Below, one piece after another: positions 36,254 to 49,347 of a DNA stretch of 64,000 bases (position 1 is its first letter; every line of letters starts with the position of its first letter). The stretch is from Trichoplax adhaerens. Taxonomy: Eukaryota > Placozoa > Uniplacotomia > Trichoplacea > Trichoplacidae. The position numbers and the translations under genes are program-made. The notes below the pieces were generated by a model. It did no database searches and had not been told where the DNA came from. It saw nothing but the letters and a program-made list of their open reading frames with translations. The stretch spans positions 7,908,041-7,972,040 of the forward strand of contig NW_002060946.1 in the NCBI RefSeq assembly GCF_000150275.1, given 5' to 3'.

Positions 36254-39200
36254 TAATTTGTCTTATATTCTTCAAGTGAATAACGCCTGTAATACTGCAT
36301 ATTTTATCTAGCAAGAAATCAAACTTCTTTATTCAAGAATTGTAGACAAAGCTAAGAAATTAAGACGTACATTCAGGAAAAGTATTCATGTATTTCTTAA
36401 GGTATAACAGGACATTAGCATAATATATTTGAGGTATAAGTATTACTTTATGCACTTACTGAACAACATTCATGAATTACTTGTATATATACAAACGAAA
36501 TAATACATTGTAGCAAGGATAAAGCCTATACCAGTGCGTAATTTAATACGGTAGTAAAGTAAATTCAACATTTGATAAATAATAATCAGATAAAGGCATT
36601 TTAACTCGAACAAATACTGTGTGCAGTAACACTTATACAGATAATTTTCTACCGTCAAGAAAAGTTCGTTATGATACCCAATTAGTCTTACGTAACAGAA
36701 TTTGTACCGGAATTTTCAGATTACCGATGATATAAACTATTTTTGGCAAGTTCAAATACATATATTACTTAATTTCACTAATAGAAACTATATTACAAGA
36801 TCATAGTATCTATTCGGTTGAAATATGAAAAAGGGATACTGTTAAATTTCTTATCCGTAAACTTACATTTATCATCTGCTGTACAATTGTATACTTAGCA
36901 GATAATTTTATTTTTATTTCAGACAAATAATAATTCTATCACGTAATTAAAAAACGATGATAGCATTCATGAAATGATAAATAACTTGATCAACTTCTAC
37001 TAAATTTAATGTAGCATAAGGGTATATATTGTATAAACTTGCATGAATTATGTTATACTTTTCTAAATCGTAACTATTTTCATTCTAGAATATCAATTTT
37101 ACTTGAAATTGATTTAAGGTTAAATAGCTAGGTCTACCATGATTTGTATAGATAATTGTATTGCTGGAGCAATAAAATTGCTGTAGATGAATCTGCATGT
37201 TGTATTTAGCTGCAATTAACTGAAAAGCCATTTTTAACGATACTTATTTGTATCACTTATAACATTCAATGTTAATCTCTTGAATAAATGCGCGTATGTC
37301 TTCATAATTTTAACTTGTAGCAATTTATATATTTTTTTCTGGTACTTAGTTCGAATAGCCTTAGATAATTATGTCTAAGATCTTTAGTTTGCTCTAAAAA
37401 ATAATGTCATTACGATCTCACTCCATGATGAATTCCCTGTGCGCACTTATTTCATTTAGCCCGGACTAATTTTAGCTATCAAGTAAAACAGGATCCATTT
37501 TTTATAAGTATTAAATTAGAATCGCAAAATTCAATATGTTACTAGTACAGAAAGAAAAAATAGTATTGAATATGAATTTAGATAAACATACACACTAAGT
37601 AGAGGATATTGCCATAAGATCTCAATTGCTAATTACAGCATAGCATGAAAGTCATTTCTTGGGAACAGAGTTAAGTGCGTAATATCGAGCTTTGTAGAAT
37701 AATTTTATGAAGTTGCATTCACAACTACGGTTTCTGTTAAAAGCGATGCAAATTATGTATCAGACTTTCTTATATCAGTTTAAGACGGAAAATACTATAA
37801 ACCTTAATACTTTATACATAAATACATATTTAGCGATTACTTAATTCTAGGTTACAATTTCTCGTACTAGAACTCATGATTAGTAGAATATTTTAGATAT
37901 CCGTATACCCGTATCCGAATGTTCTGCCTAGCGATTCCAGGCTGAAAATTACGATCTTTCAACCCAAGAAATAATAATACATAGCAACAATAAGTACATA
38001 TCCATAACATATTTTCCTCAAATGATACAGCTATATTGAGATTTTAAGATGAAGTAAAGATAGCAGTGAAAATCCTATCTTTCCGTTTATAAGTTTGTTT
38101 ACGCTCTTTCTTTTATGCGATATAAATATATATTGCAAAAGGAAATTTATAATACACATCCTTTTAGAAAATTAGTATGTTATAGGCTAAATTTATTAAT
38201 GAAGGAGAAATGGTACAAGTAATCTGTTCACCACTTGCATAATATGGGTTTACAATTAATGTCTTATTGACTATGAATTGCACTGGCTGGTGCAATCGGA
38301 AAATATAAAGTTAATCTTAATTTACTATCTAATTTAAGAAACGATACTAAATTCCCATAAAACTACGTACATTCTCATACTGATGATAGACTACGGAATT
38401 TGATGGAACGTTATTCTAATTGTGAGTTATTTCGGCGAGAAAAGTATGAGCAGGATAGCTAAAGTGAACGAAAATCTATAGGTTGTTAAACGTATGTTAA
38501 CAGAATGCAATTTACTTTATATATGCGATAGAACTGTTGAGTTGATTTCAATAACTATCTATAAGTCTATAAGATATTGACTTATTTTCAAAATAGTAAA
38601 TAAAATGGAATAAGATTTAGCTGAATAATTAGAGAGTCTAGACATACCTGGAAACATAAAGCCTAACTCTAACTTAGCTTCTAGCTAAACTGCTGTATAT
38701 AATTGTATAATTTTACATCAAGGTCAATTAATTAAGCTAAAATTTTGCCTTACATTTTATCAATATTATAATCTTTAACTTTGTGACGATCGTATTGACG
38801 TGAAATTCAATTGATTAAGAAATTACCATTCAAGTGGCTTACGATATATAACTGAAGAATAGGATGAAGCAAAATTTTTTATTAGATTATATCAAATTGT
38901 GATTTTAGGTTAATAGGATTTATATAACATAAAAATTGAAAATTTTTCATTACTTTTATTAGTAATCATTGAATATATTGCAGAAAATTAAGATAGGTCA
39001 ATATTGCCATCATCTTTCAATATGACACGCAACGGATTAATTGGACATGTGTCTGACAAATAATTACCATAAAAAAGAGCATTTTATCATGGAGAATTAT
39101 ATGCAATTTCTTTCGCTAGATGCTTGCTAATTTGATGTTTACTGTTTCATATCATAATCTGTGCAAATTGATGTAAATTTTTTACTGGGTTTTTTCGATA

Positions 39201-41200
39201 ATTATAGACTATGTATGACATGATAACTTCACATCATTTGGTCTATGAAGTTTATTTTTAAATTAATTTAAAACGAATAGACAGGTATAAAATACACGTA
39301 TAAAAGATTAACAAATAACCTTTACAGGAACTTGGTATTTAAAATTTCATGACAAAGCAAGAAAAGGATTCCTCTTAGTTACATCCATATTAATCATGGC
39401 GATTATTTTTCTACGTAATTTCCTGCTCATAAAACATTAACTTTTTCCGTTTTTTCCAAAAAATTATATTCGACATTGTTTATATCATTTAGACAACATC
39501 GAATTAGTTAATACATTGGGATTCATAATCAAAAATCTAAGTATTAAAGATTTTCAAATAGCGAATTAAGAGGCCTGTTCTTCGCTACTGAAATTGTAGT
39601 CACAAAAGAGCATTTGAGTAGAACATTTAACTGCATACTTTATGATTACTTAATGATTACGTTATATGTACAGTATTAGTGCTTTCGTATATTGATAAGC
39701 AGAATTGAAGGAAAGAATTAAAATTTCGTTGTGTTTATGTGAAAGTCCAGGACTGGACTGTACTGAGGGCTATTTTAAGGTATAATTATTATCCATAACA
39801 TTACTTCCTTTCGATTTTATCGATTTAGGTTTGCTTTTGATATCAAAATATTGCGACATACATGAAAAATTTACCAATTCATAATTTGAATAGGCTTTAT
39901 GCAGCAAGATTAATACTGTTTACGATCTGATACAATACAAAGAGTATCAAATATCTATTGTTTGTGCGAATTATTCCCTCAAAACAATTCCATTATGATA
40001 TAGAGTATAAAGCGCTGCTATCGCATTAATTGCAATTCATTATGAATTAATATTAATATTCTCAGTGAAATAGTCATGATTTTGACGCTTATAATACTAG
40101 CATCCTAACAATAAAATCAGAATTTCAATGATTTAAGAATAAAGGAAGTAATAATTAAGTAAATTAAATATATTGAATAAAAATAGATAAAATAAAAAAT
40201 ATTAGAGCTATCTACCGTTTACAAGATAAAAATTTAAGTATTACACTAGTTTACGTGACTAACCGTGTAAATTAATTAAAATACAATTCGCTTTAGTTTA
40301 ATTTCGGGATGTCGAAGCCTTCAAAATAAAATTCTAAACTGTTGCTGTTGTAGTTTATGTCTCCTAATTACTATAAAATATTATAATACAATATTAGAGT
40401 TAGCTAATTTATATCGCTATGTTAAGTAGAATAATTTCAAAAACTACAACATTACAATAATCATTCACTTATTTTCTATCTAGTATCAGAGTATCGAATA
40501 AATATTTGATTACGCTCTGGAGAACGAATAGTAGATAGCGTACTCACTCATATAAGATTTTGCGGTTAACTGTAAGTGCCGGCACGATCAAGCATTGCAC
40601 TTCTGCAAATACGATGTTCTTAATACTCAGCTAACAATTGCGGACTTCTCTTACAAACACAAACCATATACCCTCTATTTAACGTAACAGAAACATTAGA
40701 GAAGGTAGTCTTAAAAATTTGACCAGATCTAAATCGTTAATAGGTATGTGCCTCATTTTATCGGTACCTTTGGAAATCATCTAACCATCAGCATTAAATG
40801 AATTAAATGTTCAATCCTTATATTCAGTTGTATTTGCTAATCAAAGTATCAGCATATTTTTTAACATGCTATTGAAAAATAGGTTTGGATATAATCTTTC
40901 GACTTTTCTAGTCTTTGAGAGCAAGGCAGTAATTATATTACTGTAAAAAATTTTCCCTACGCCGATCAGATATCAAATAGTTTACTAAGGAAACAATGTG
41001 AAAATTCTCTTTATTAGCGACCAAGTAATTTAATCCTTAATGTCATTTCAGATTAACTTGCTTTGAATGACAGCTAGAAACATCACGATATTTGAGTACA
41101 TTCACAAAATCAATCCATTAATCATAAATAAGTAAACATCTTGCCGACTGTAATGAAATGACAAGTGTAGAGATCAAGCTACAAAACTTTAACAAACTTT
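36254..41200. other. Long intergenic region, no gene recognised
   Basis: AT-rich DNA with no convincing coding exon on either strand. The short frame near 36.5 kb (-) has no domain. No organised repeat was recognised by eye. Confidence 0.5.
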
Positions 41201-41559
41201 GATTCCACTTTCGTTGCACTCCGGTCGACTTAGCAAAACTTTGACATCAAATAAAATTTGGGGAAATAACCGAACAACAATTTATTACAAAACAAAAATG
41301 GAGAGAAGTATAAACCGAACAACCTTACAAATACTTAGCTTTAGGTATTATTATTATAAATGACAGACTTAAAAACTGTCAACGATCAAACAACCTTTCG
41401 AAAAGAAGAACGTTTTAACTTACGACAATTTGACCCCGAAGGCCTTTTAAATTCAATAAGTTCTTCAAATAAAATCTTCTTCTGCTCTTCCTCCAAATTT
41501 TCTAATTGCACTATCATTTATAGGCTTCGTAGAGCCGTCAGAGGTATTTAAAACTAAAC

Positions 41560-42010
41560 ATTTGCTAACCAACCGCTCTCAAGATCCGTTTTAGAAAACT
41601 ACTTTGCACCATTTATCGCCATTTAAGAAAACAAAAATCATTCAAAGTTCAGACACAATTCACCCTACGATTCCCTTACAAAACACTATAAAACTAACAA
41701 ACTAACTATAAAAATACATCAAAACTTCACTTCTAACATAATTTCTATCATTAATACACTATAAAAGTCTAAAAATCAACCTTTAAACATCAAGATTTAG
41801 TCATAAAAATAACATTCTAACTACTTAACAATCAACACAACCTCTGCCAATTTCCATCTTATTTTCTATTTTTCCTCACTAAATTCTCCTAATGTGACTT
41901 CAAGTCACGTCATAAAATTCCAAAGTTTCAAATTCATAACAAAAAGTCCAATTTCAAAAATCAACTCTTACGATATTTTTCATAAACTAAAATCCAAAAT
42001 TTACAACAGA
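41560..42010. other. Strongly G-depleted tract on the plus strand
   Basis: Within 41641-42000 I count only about 14 G in 360 bases, while C is near 20% in the lines counted. The tract is non-coding in appearance. On the minus strand it is a C-poor, T/G/A-rich sequence followed downstream by AATAAA-containing sequence near 41.27-41.30 kb. It may be a transposon untranslated part or an unstructured non-coding transcript. Confidence 0.7.
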
Positions 42011-44410
42011 AAAATTATATGACATAAATTAAAACAGGAAAATTATATCGGACACAAACCCAACTGGTACCAGAATCCGAAAACTATTTCGGACATAAAT
42101 CCGGAAAAATTCGGTTTTTATAAAGATCACAGTAATCGCTTATCGAAAAAATTTATATGACTATTACGACTACTTTTCTGACATTAGTATCGCTTAGTAT
42201 TCGCGAGTATGGACAGTTGATGTTTTAGCGTCAGATTGTACTGTAACTGTACGATTATAGACTACTGTACATTACAGTACTTTATCGTCATGTTATAAAT
42301 CCCCTTTCTCTAAGGATAGGGTTTTGCTACTAAGTCAAATTCCTTTACAATTTGAATAGACGATCAAACGCCCTTTCTTTAGATTAGCCATTTGCTCTAG
42401 GGCTACTTCGATAGTAATCTATATAATACCTTGTAAAATAATGAAGAAGAAAAGATGGCGACATGATGATTTGGCAGGGTAAAACTTTAAGACACTATCA
42501 CTTTCTAGGTATTTTCTATAGTAAAATAATACTAGTTACATACTAAAAGCTACAAAGGACTCTACTTTTAGTCCTTTACTACACGGCAATTACTCAATAA
42601 GTTATCTCTCTTTATGTGAGTAACGAAAGCATAATAAAAATATAATAATAAGCTCTAACTTCTATTGAAATTATAGGTATAATAAAACCATATTATAGGT
42701 CTGGCGTGGATATTAAACGGCTTTATCTAGATTCAATATTGAGTAGTTATATCGATATTTTATAAAGTAATGATCAACCATCACAGTCTGAAAAACGAAA
42801 CACCATCAGTTATCTTGTTTTACACAATAGCCCAGATGCATTTTATTTTATGGTAAATAACACGAAGCAGGTTATTGCTTCAAACTTGCTTTTCAGAATA
42901 TAGATAATTTAATTATTATTACCTTTAAGGTGAATATGCAGTAAATATATAATTTCAAGCTAAAGTTATCGTCAGGATAACTTTAGGTAATGTAATTCTA
43001 ACGCCGATATGAATTCAAATGGGCGTTATGCTTACTGCATGCGTTAACTTAACGTTGCTGATTTTTAAATAATTACCAACCATAGCTCGACTGGAAAATA
43101 GAATAATATTAACAAGATTATTTCTTTGAAACCTTACAAATTATGCGCAAGCTACTTAAACTTGGATATTCATTATTAATAACTTTGTTGTCCTAAAGAA
43201 TGTACGAAGGTGAACATAAGTAGTGATAACATTTTATCGTAACTGATATAAGGATCCATTGCAATGTGAATTATTCCATAAGCACTGTGAATAATGTCTC
43301 AGAATAACACGGATCGAAATTAATATCACAATTAAAAATCGAATAAGTATCATTCATCACAATGAAATATCATAATTGAAAACACATTTTTTGCCCGAGT
43401 AATATTAAATATTTAATATTAACACATAAATAGAATTATTTCGTTAAAATACAATTTAAAAAAATGTAAATGTCAACAGAAGGAAATTTTCATATATCTA
43501 TCCATCGTAAGTTTTTCGTTATCAAAATTTGGCAGAGATATTATTTTAGGTTATTAGGAAGACCTGATCTTTCAATCAGTAAATCTTTACTTTATTTCCA
43601 ATCACATAAGCGTTTATACAACGAATCAGTAGATCTCTTTTACCTAGCTGTGTGTTTGCAAATAATAATTATATTTTATTAGTTCGCTCTATAAGTATCT
43701 GACTGTGTCTACAACGATATTATACTGTAATCAAAACAATCTATTAGTCATAAATATAAGTTGACTATAAGGCTAAAATCATTCAGTAGTCACATTTCAA
43801 TCCTTACTGCACATCTTATTACGAAGCTTAGCAAATTAAGAGTAGTTTTTGTAATTAATTTTTTATGAATACTGATATGTAATTAGTATATACTTAATAT
43901 AATAATATATTGACAGATACTGCATACGATAATATTATCCTTAAAAGATAAAGTATTCTATCTAGTACGGTACATTGAATTCTACCGGAGAAAATACTTC
44001 GGAATCCAAGGTAATGTTTATTAATGATCTGCCATTTTTAAATCGTACGTATTAATACCAGAGTGGTAGATTTTTAGGTTACTACGGCCTCATCCTGGTT
44101 AAAATTCGTATCCTTAGATCAGTTATTATGTTACAATGCTGATAAACTCTGCAATTTTGCTGAAATTCTGCTTTATCCTTGATTCTATTTCTTAATTTTT
44201 TTTAAATTAAAAGAATGTTCTAACTCACAGTGAGCAGCACCTACTTAGCGCTAGATATTCAGCTTTCGGACTATTATTTGTTGATTTATTGTAATATAGA
44301 TCATAAGCTCAAGCTATCAACTTCCCTGGGGTAAACTACATTGACAAATCTGAACGAAAATTTCCCGCATAGAAAACTTCGCAAATTAGATAGTAACAAA
44401 TCAGTTCCCG
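42011..44410. other. Intergenic, no gene recognised
   Basis: AT-rich. A short GTACTGTA/TACAGTAC-rich patch lies near 42236-42285, like those at 10.1 and 30.5 kb. A 70-codon ATG frame at 43470-43682 has no recognisable domain and is not called as a gene. Confidence 0.45.
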
Positions 44411-44418
44411 TATATAAA
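44411..44418 (+). promoter_or_regulatory. Candidate TATA box ahead of the broken GPCR
   Basis: TATATAAA lies about 43 bases before the ATG at 44454. The distance would leave only a very short 5' UTR. The intact paralogue at 49348 has no equivalent and the flanks of the two copies do not align. Confidence 0.3.
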
Positions 44419-44453
44419 CGTGTTCAAATTATTCGAAGTTTACGCTATATATT

Positions 44454-45493
44454 ATGTCAGCCAATAATATCCAACTCAGCAATGAAACAAACCATCAACT
44501 GGTATCGCTATTAGGACTTCGACTTATTGTCGGTATACCTTCAGTTATTATTTTTATCGGTGGTTTGATTGGAAATATATCTACTGTATTTACTATCATT
44601 CGATACAGAAGAACGACAACCAAAGATCTCATGTTCTACTTAGTTGCTAATTTAGCAATGTATGATATTCTTGTCATGTTATTTGCTTTACCAATTACAG
44701 TTATCCGAAAATTAGCTTTCACATGGCCGTTTGGAGCTTTCCTGTGTTATACTATAAATGGTTTCCCTCCTTTCTCGGGAATAGGCTCAGTAGTAACCAT
44801 GGTTTCTATAGCAATCGATCGCTACTATGTCGTTTTACATGCAGCAAATCCAAATCCAAAAGAGAAGAAAAAGGGGCTAATTCTTTCAGCAATATTTATA
44901 ACAGCGCTAGCCGTTGCTTCACCAGCATTTATATTTTCAAAATATGATGACTCTCAATCAACTCCTTATTGCGATATTGTTTTTTCTACTGATTCTGCCG
45001 TTCAAATTATCGGATGGCGAATTTATATTACATTATCGAGTATTCTGATTTTATTTCTACCAGTTACGGTCGAATTAATCATATATGTCAAGATTTTACT
45101 GGTTTTACGGCAAAGATCGAAAAATATTACAACCCGATTCAATTATGCATATGTTAAAGCTCATAAGAATACCATCAAATTGATGTTGTTAATGACTATT
45201 ACTTACATTTTTACCCATGCTCCACTATTTATTTGCTATCTTATATATCATTATCAAGGTATATCAACCGAAAATGTTATACTATTTTAACTCATATTTG
45301 TTATCGCACATTTTTATGTTTTTATTCTAAAAGTTTAATTAACCCTATAATTTACACTGGCTTTATTCCTAAACAAAAAGAGCGACATATTTATATATTT
45401 AGCTTTCAATTTTTAAGGCCTTGTCTGTCGAAGAATTGTAGCTTGAATTTCAAACGAAATGCTGTTGCTCCTAAAACCATCTCGACGACATAG
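44454..45493 (+). pseudogene. Broken class A GPCR, paralogue of the 49.3-kb receptor
   Basis: The frame from 44454 encodes a receptor through TM6 and then stops at 45288-45290, where the intact paralogue has a Gln codon (CAA to TAA). A second lesion follows: a T run near 45311-45315 is two bases longer than in the paralogue, which throws the TM7 part into another frame. That frame, ending at 45493, still shows NPIIYTG and a tail similar to the intact copy. Before the lesions the landmarks are intact, including DRY, the two extracellular cysteines and TWPFG. From 44474 to 44797 the sequence is identical to 49368-49691. It is most simply a pseudogene; a six-helix truncated product or a sequencing error in the T run are alternatives, though the stop is independent of the run. 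Confidence 0.85.
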
Positions 45494-46480
45494 CGGCCAA
45501 ATAAATAACTGTTAAATAATGTTGCAAAATACGGTTATTACTTTTTATACCATCTCGCGCTCTTTTAACTTCCATAACAGCAGAATTATTTACTAATTAC
45601 TTTATTTAATCTAGATAAATATCATTTTAGTATTTAATTTTTGTTAGAAACCGTGCCCGGGTATTTATCGTGAATCTTTGCCAGCGCGATTTCGCACGAG
45701 TTTCGTTTAACTAAAGCTTGGTTTTTGATTACCCAATGGTCAGCGCTAAGAATAACTCTTTACCAATGATATCATTCTAGAGAGTATTCTCGATACAATA
45801 ACAAGGATGTTCACTGAAGAATTGGAAATGAACTATAAAAATCAAAATCAGTGAGTACTAAGGGCACATATGTTCCTTAGTACACTTAAAGAAATGGTTG
45901 TTATTTTCACTGACGTCAAGTAGAGCACTCGCTACTCATTCCATAAGTGCTGTAGTGATGCATAAGTTTTCAACAAGTGCCAAGAATTTAAAATCTAGCT
46001 TATAGTTAAACAAATTATACGCATACAAGTGCGGATACTAGTAAATATATACGCGGATACATACATAATACACCTAGTTTTGGCCATATACGTCACTTAT
46101 AATGTATCCGGACATGAAATTAGCCTGCTTATCATTCCATAGTTTCCGTACTAAAGAATTATTTGTGAACAACAGTTTATCATTCTAATCAATTTTTGGA
46201 TCATTCACATCCTTTTAAAGCATGGATTACAAGATTGGCCACTGTTGTTCCAGTAAAGTAGTAGAAATTTTATTATAAGAACATATTATCCTATAGTACC
46301 GTAATTAATCAGTAGAGATTACTTACATCGTGAATTTTTGCTCAGAATCTGCAATGTCCACGAGATAGATACTCTAAACCATCCTGAAGTTGATGCTCTG
46401 CAATTATTTAAGCTTCTGTAATGTCGGTTTTTGAAACTATAGATATACTTAAAGTAATCAAAATTTGCCAAGTCTTATAT
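45494..46480. other. Intergenic, no gene seen
   Basis: No coding exon recognised. A hairpin with 9-bp arms (GTACTAAGG / CCTTAGTAC) and an 11-base loop lies at about 45855-45883. The part around 45650-45760 is somewhat richer in GC than its surroundings. Confidence 0.45.
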
Positions 46481-46491
46481 CTTTGGTGCAC

Positions 46492-46666
46492 TAATTGCTA
46501 AACTCAATCAGAGGCCATATAATGCGCATACATCCAAATATTGTCATGATAAAGGGAGATCCAAACATTGTTGCAAACCAGTCTATTACTGAAATTACAT
46601 TGTGATGGAGGGTTCGATATCTCGGAGGATTGAGATTTAGTTGCCATTTACAATTAGTGCACCAAA
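46492..46666. repeat. 175-bp inverted-repeat element (MITE-like)
   Basis: Perfect 16-bp terminal inverted repeats: TTTGGTGCACTAATTG at 46492-46507 and its reverse complement at 46651-46666. A second, inner pair follows (46508-46519 with 46629-46641, one gap). The core has no open frame. The size suits a miniature inverted-repeat element, but no clear target-site duplication was identified. Confidence 0.5.
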
Positions 46667-47214
46667 AGTTGTATAAAAGTTATACTTTATTTTAAGTAGT
46701 AAAGTAAGTACGGTGAGGTAATTACGGTAGATCAGCGTGAAAGCTGTCGTGAGTAACGTGTGAAGACTAACTAGGAAACTAACGATTTCTGAGGTGGGAA
46801 ACGGCGGTATTTATAGTTTTAAAGATAGAGCACATGCAAAGAATAGGATTATAGAATTAGATACAACATATACCATAACAGGTTACAACATAGCTGATGA
46901 TTGTAGCAAACAGCGAGTACTGTAATAACTAAATACAGTAGCCTATATATGAATGTGAAGCAAGCGGACTGTAGATATGTCTAAATATAAGAGCAATACA
47001 ACATGTCTATATTTAAGAGTAGAATATAGTTACAGTATATTCTAAATACACTACATACATAAATACAGCTATTACTCAATTCGTGTATAAGGCAATATTA
47101 TGTCTTTGTAATAAGGTCGACTATATCTTATTCTACTCTACTATTATAACTCACAACAGAATTAGGCAAACTGAATAGAGATAAAAGTCTGCTTTATCAT
47201 ACAGAAAATTGTGC
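46667..47214 (-). mobile_element. LTR-like element, probably a solo LTR
   Basis: Read on the minus strand, the segment begins near TGTTGCACAATTT, contains a TATA box (TATAAATA, 46808-46815), an initiator-like TCAG about 25 bases further, and a poly(A) hexamer AATAAA (46686-46691) about 120 bases after the TATA box. This promoter-then-poly(A) order is that of an LTR (U3-R-U5). Its first 150 bases match the dispersed repeat at 30890-31022. No coding sequence is attached. The ends are approximate and no target-site duplication was confirmed. Confidence 0.35.
47062..47214 (-). repeat. Dispersed repeat, copy B
   Basis: Reverse complement aligns with 30890-31022 with small gaps. An extra stretch of about 25 bases occurs near 47085-47110 relative to copy A. 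Confidence 0.75.
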
Positions 47215-49347
47215 AACACACGAATCTATCTCTAAGCTCTAATTAACTTTCTAGCTCACCAATAGTTTCCTTACATATGCTTAATTTTTACATCGATCTT
47301 AGTAAAATGTTATTCCTTGTCTTGTCAGAGGGTCTCATATCATGTTAATCTCTTAATTTATATCCCTCATGCAGACAAGATCTTATCTGTTTCATGAGAT
47401 TGCTTATGTTTATAATAATTAAATTAAGATGAAGTGAGTAGATGTTATATGGTATGATATCACTTAATATTCCCAGTACACAGATATTTACATAGATACA
47501 TGTAAGAAAATAGTGTTGTAACCAATTTAATAAAATAATTTTGTCCTTACAGTTATTCAATTTAGAGAGTATGTGTGTGAGTTTATGTGTCACTAATGCC
47601 GCTATGCCTCTAAATTAACCAGAAAGTAAGCAAGTTTATAATAAAATAAAATCATTTTATTGTAATCAAATATGGAAATCAATATCATAGCTGATACCAT
47701 ATTTATCAAGTCCTCCGTGAAATTTTGGCAGGATATCAAGCGTAACGCCTTAATTATAACAAAATAAAATGAAAAGTAAAAATCGGAAGATGCATGTCAT
47801 GTTTTCTATGTCATATGCCATGATTTTTTTTAATAATGCCTGTAACATAACTGCGATGATATGCTAATTAAATCTAGAGATCTGCGATATTATCTGCTAA
47901 TTACTATGTCAATCTTCTGATAAATGAGATATATTAAAAATTCAAGTGAAAGGTTCAACAAAGCTCTATAATTGGAATTATTACGACTTAAAAAACACAG
48001 AACGCTAATAACGCAATGATAATTATACGGAATGTCTATGAACAATTATACTAAAATAAAAGGAGAAACTTTACTAATAAACAGAGTGCTGAGTATCATT
48101 GTAAATTATGCATTGGGAAATTTTAGTTCATTTTATATTATCATAGAATATGACCCAGGTCTCCTTTATTGAAACAATTTAAATTAAATTAACATTAAAA
48201 TAAAAGATGCAGTAGAATATTACTTAAAAGATTTTCGTTCCGAAAAATATATTTTGATCTAGAAGTTTATTAAACTCACATACCAAATAATTATACATCT
48301 ATTCTTTTATTGATCAAAATTAATATCGATCAGATTGTAAGCTGCTGAAAAAGTAAAAAAACGATAATTTATTTTATTGAAAAGGAATAACTGAATTAAA
48401 ATATCAGGTCGCACTTACAGCACTTACTGTAATTTAAACGAAACTAACAGTTATCCCGCAATATCTATTACCACACACGCTCAGACCTATAACCTATTAA
48501 ATCGATTTACTGTATTTCTGAGACATTCGGATTAAAGTCGCATATAAGGACCCGTTCCTTTAATCTTCTAGAATCAAGATCTAAATATATATTACCCTTA
48601 TTAACTATCTATTGCATTCCCAACAATAATGCACTCAATTTGCTATCAAAAAATCAATTACTGATATCCATATTTGTAATGTCGCATAAGCAACATTGCA
48701 AATAACATACCAGGTGTGCAATATCTTAAAATGAAATCACACATCCGATTCAAAGGAAAAAGGTCAGCAGCATCAATATTTATAAAATTATTAAACAATA
48801 ATACAAATGATTGATTTGCTTCCGATGAAAATCGTAATTAGTTTCATAAAATTTTCTCCTGCGTGATAGCTGATGCATTATATAGGTGATCCTTAAAACA
48901 ACAAAAAGAGCTATAATCTTATTAATTTTTTGTTTATGCCTTCATTAGACTGTTTTAATTACAATAAAAATGACTTCAAGATCAATAACAATATCTAAGT
49001 TACAGTAATCTTTAATTTACCTGTTATTAGACCCAATAAACATTGTTACTTACTTATAATTTCGTAATACTCATTAACTCAAAATATATTTACAGCTGAG
49101 AGAAAGAGTATAAATTAGAAAATCATTTGTTGATCAAATCAGTCTACTTCAATTTTAATCTTCAAATATATCTACTGCTGACTCAATCATTTTCCCATAG
49201 AGTCCTTTAGGCCTAAGCATTCTTGCTTACATCTATTGTGAATATACTTCAAATTTTACAGCACCCCAAGATATCAACTTGAAAACTAAGAGTGCATTGG
49301 CACTACTGATAGTGTATGTAACATCAAATTTTTAATTCTTAATCAAC
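47215..49347. other. Intergenic, no gene seen
   Basis: AT-rich DNA before the intact GPCR. The 82-codon minus-strand frame near 47.4 kb has no domain or conservation signal visible. The 5' flank of the receptor does not align with that of its paralogue at 44.4 kb. Confidence 0.5.

Noticed and set aside
43470-43682. 70-codon ATG frame
   Set aside because: No domain or conserved pattern recognised; expected occasionally by chance in a window this long.
46556-46625. tRNA-like segment with a GGGTTCGAT block
   Set aside because: Acceptor and T-arm stems cannot both form and no anticodon arm is evident; it lies inside the inverted-repeat element.
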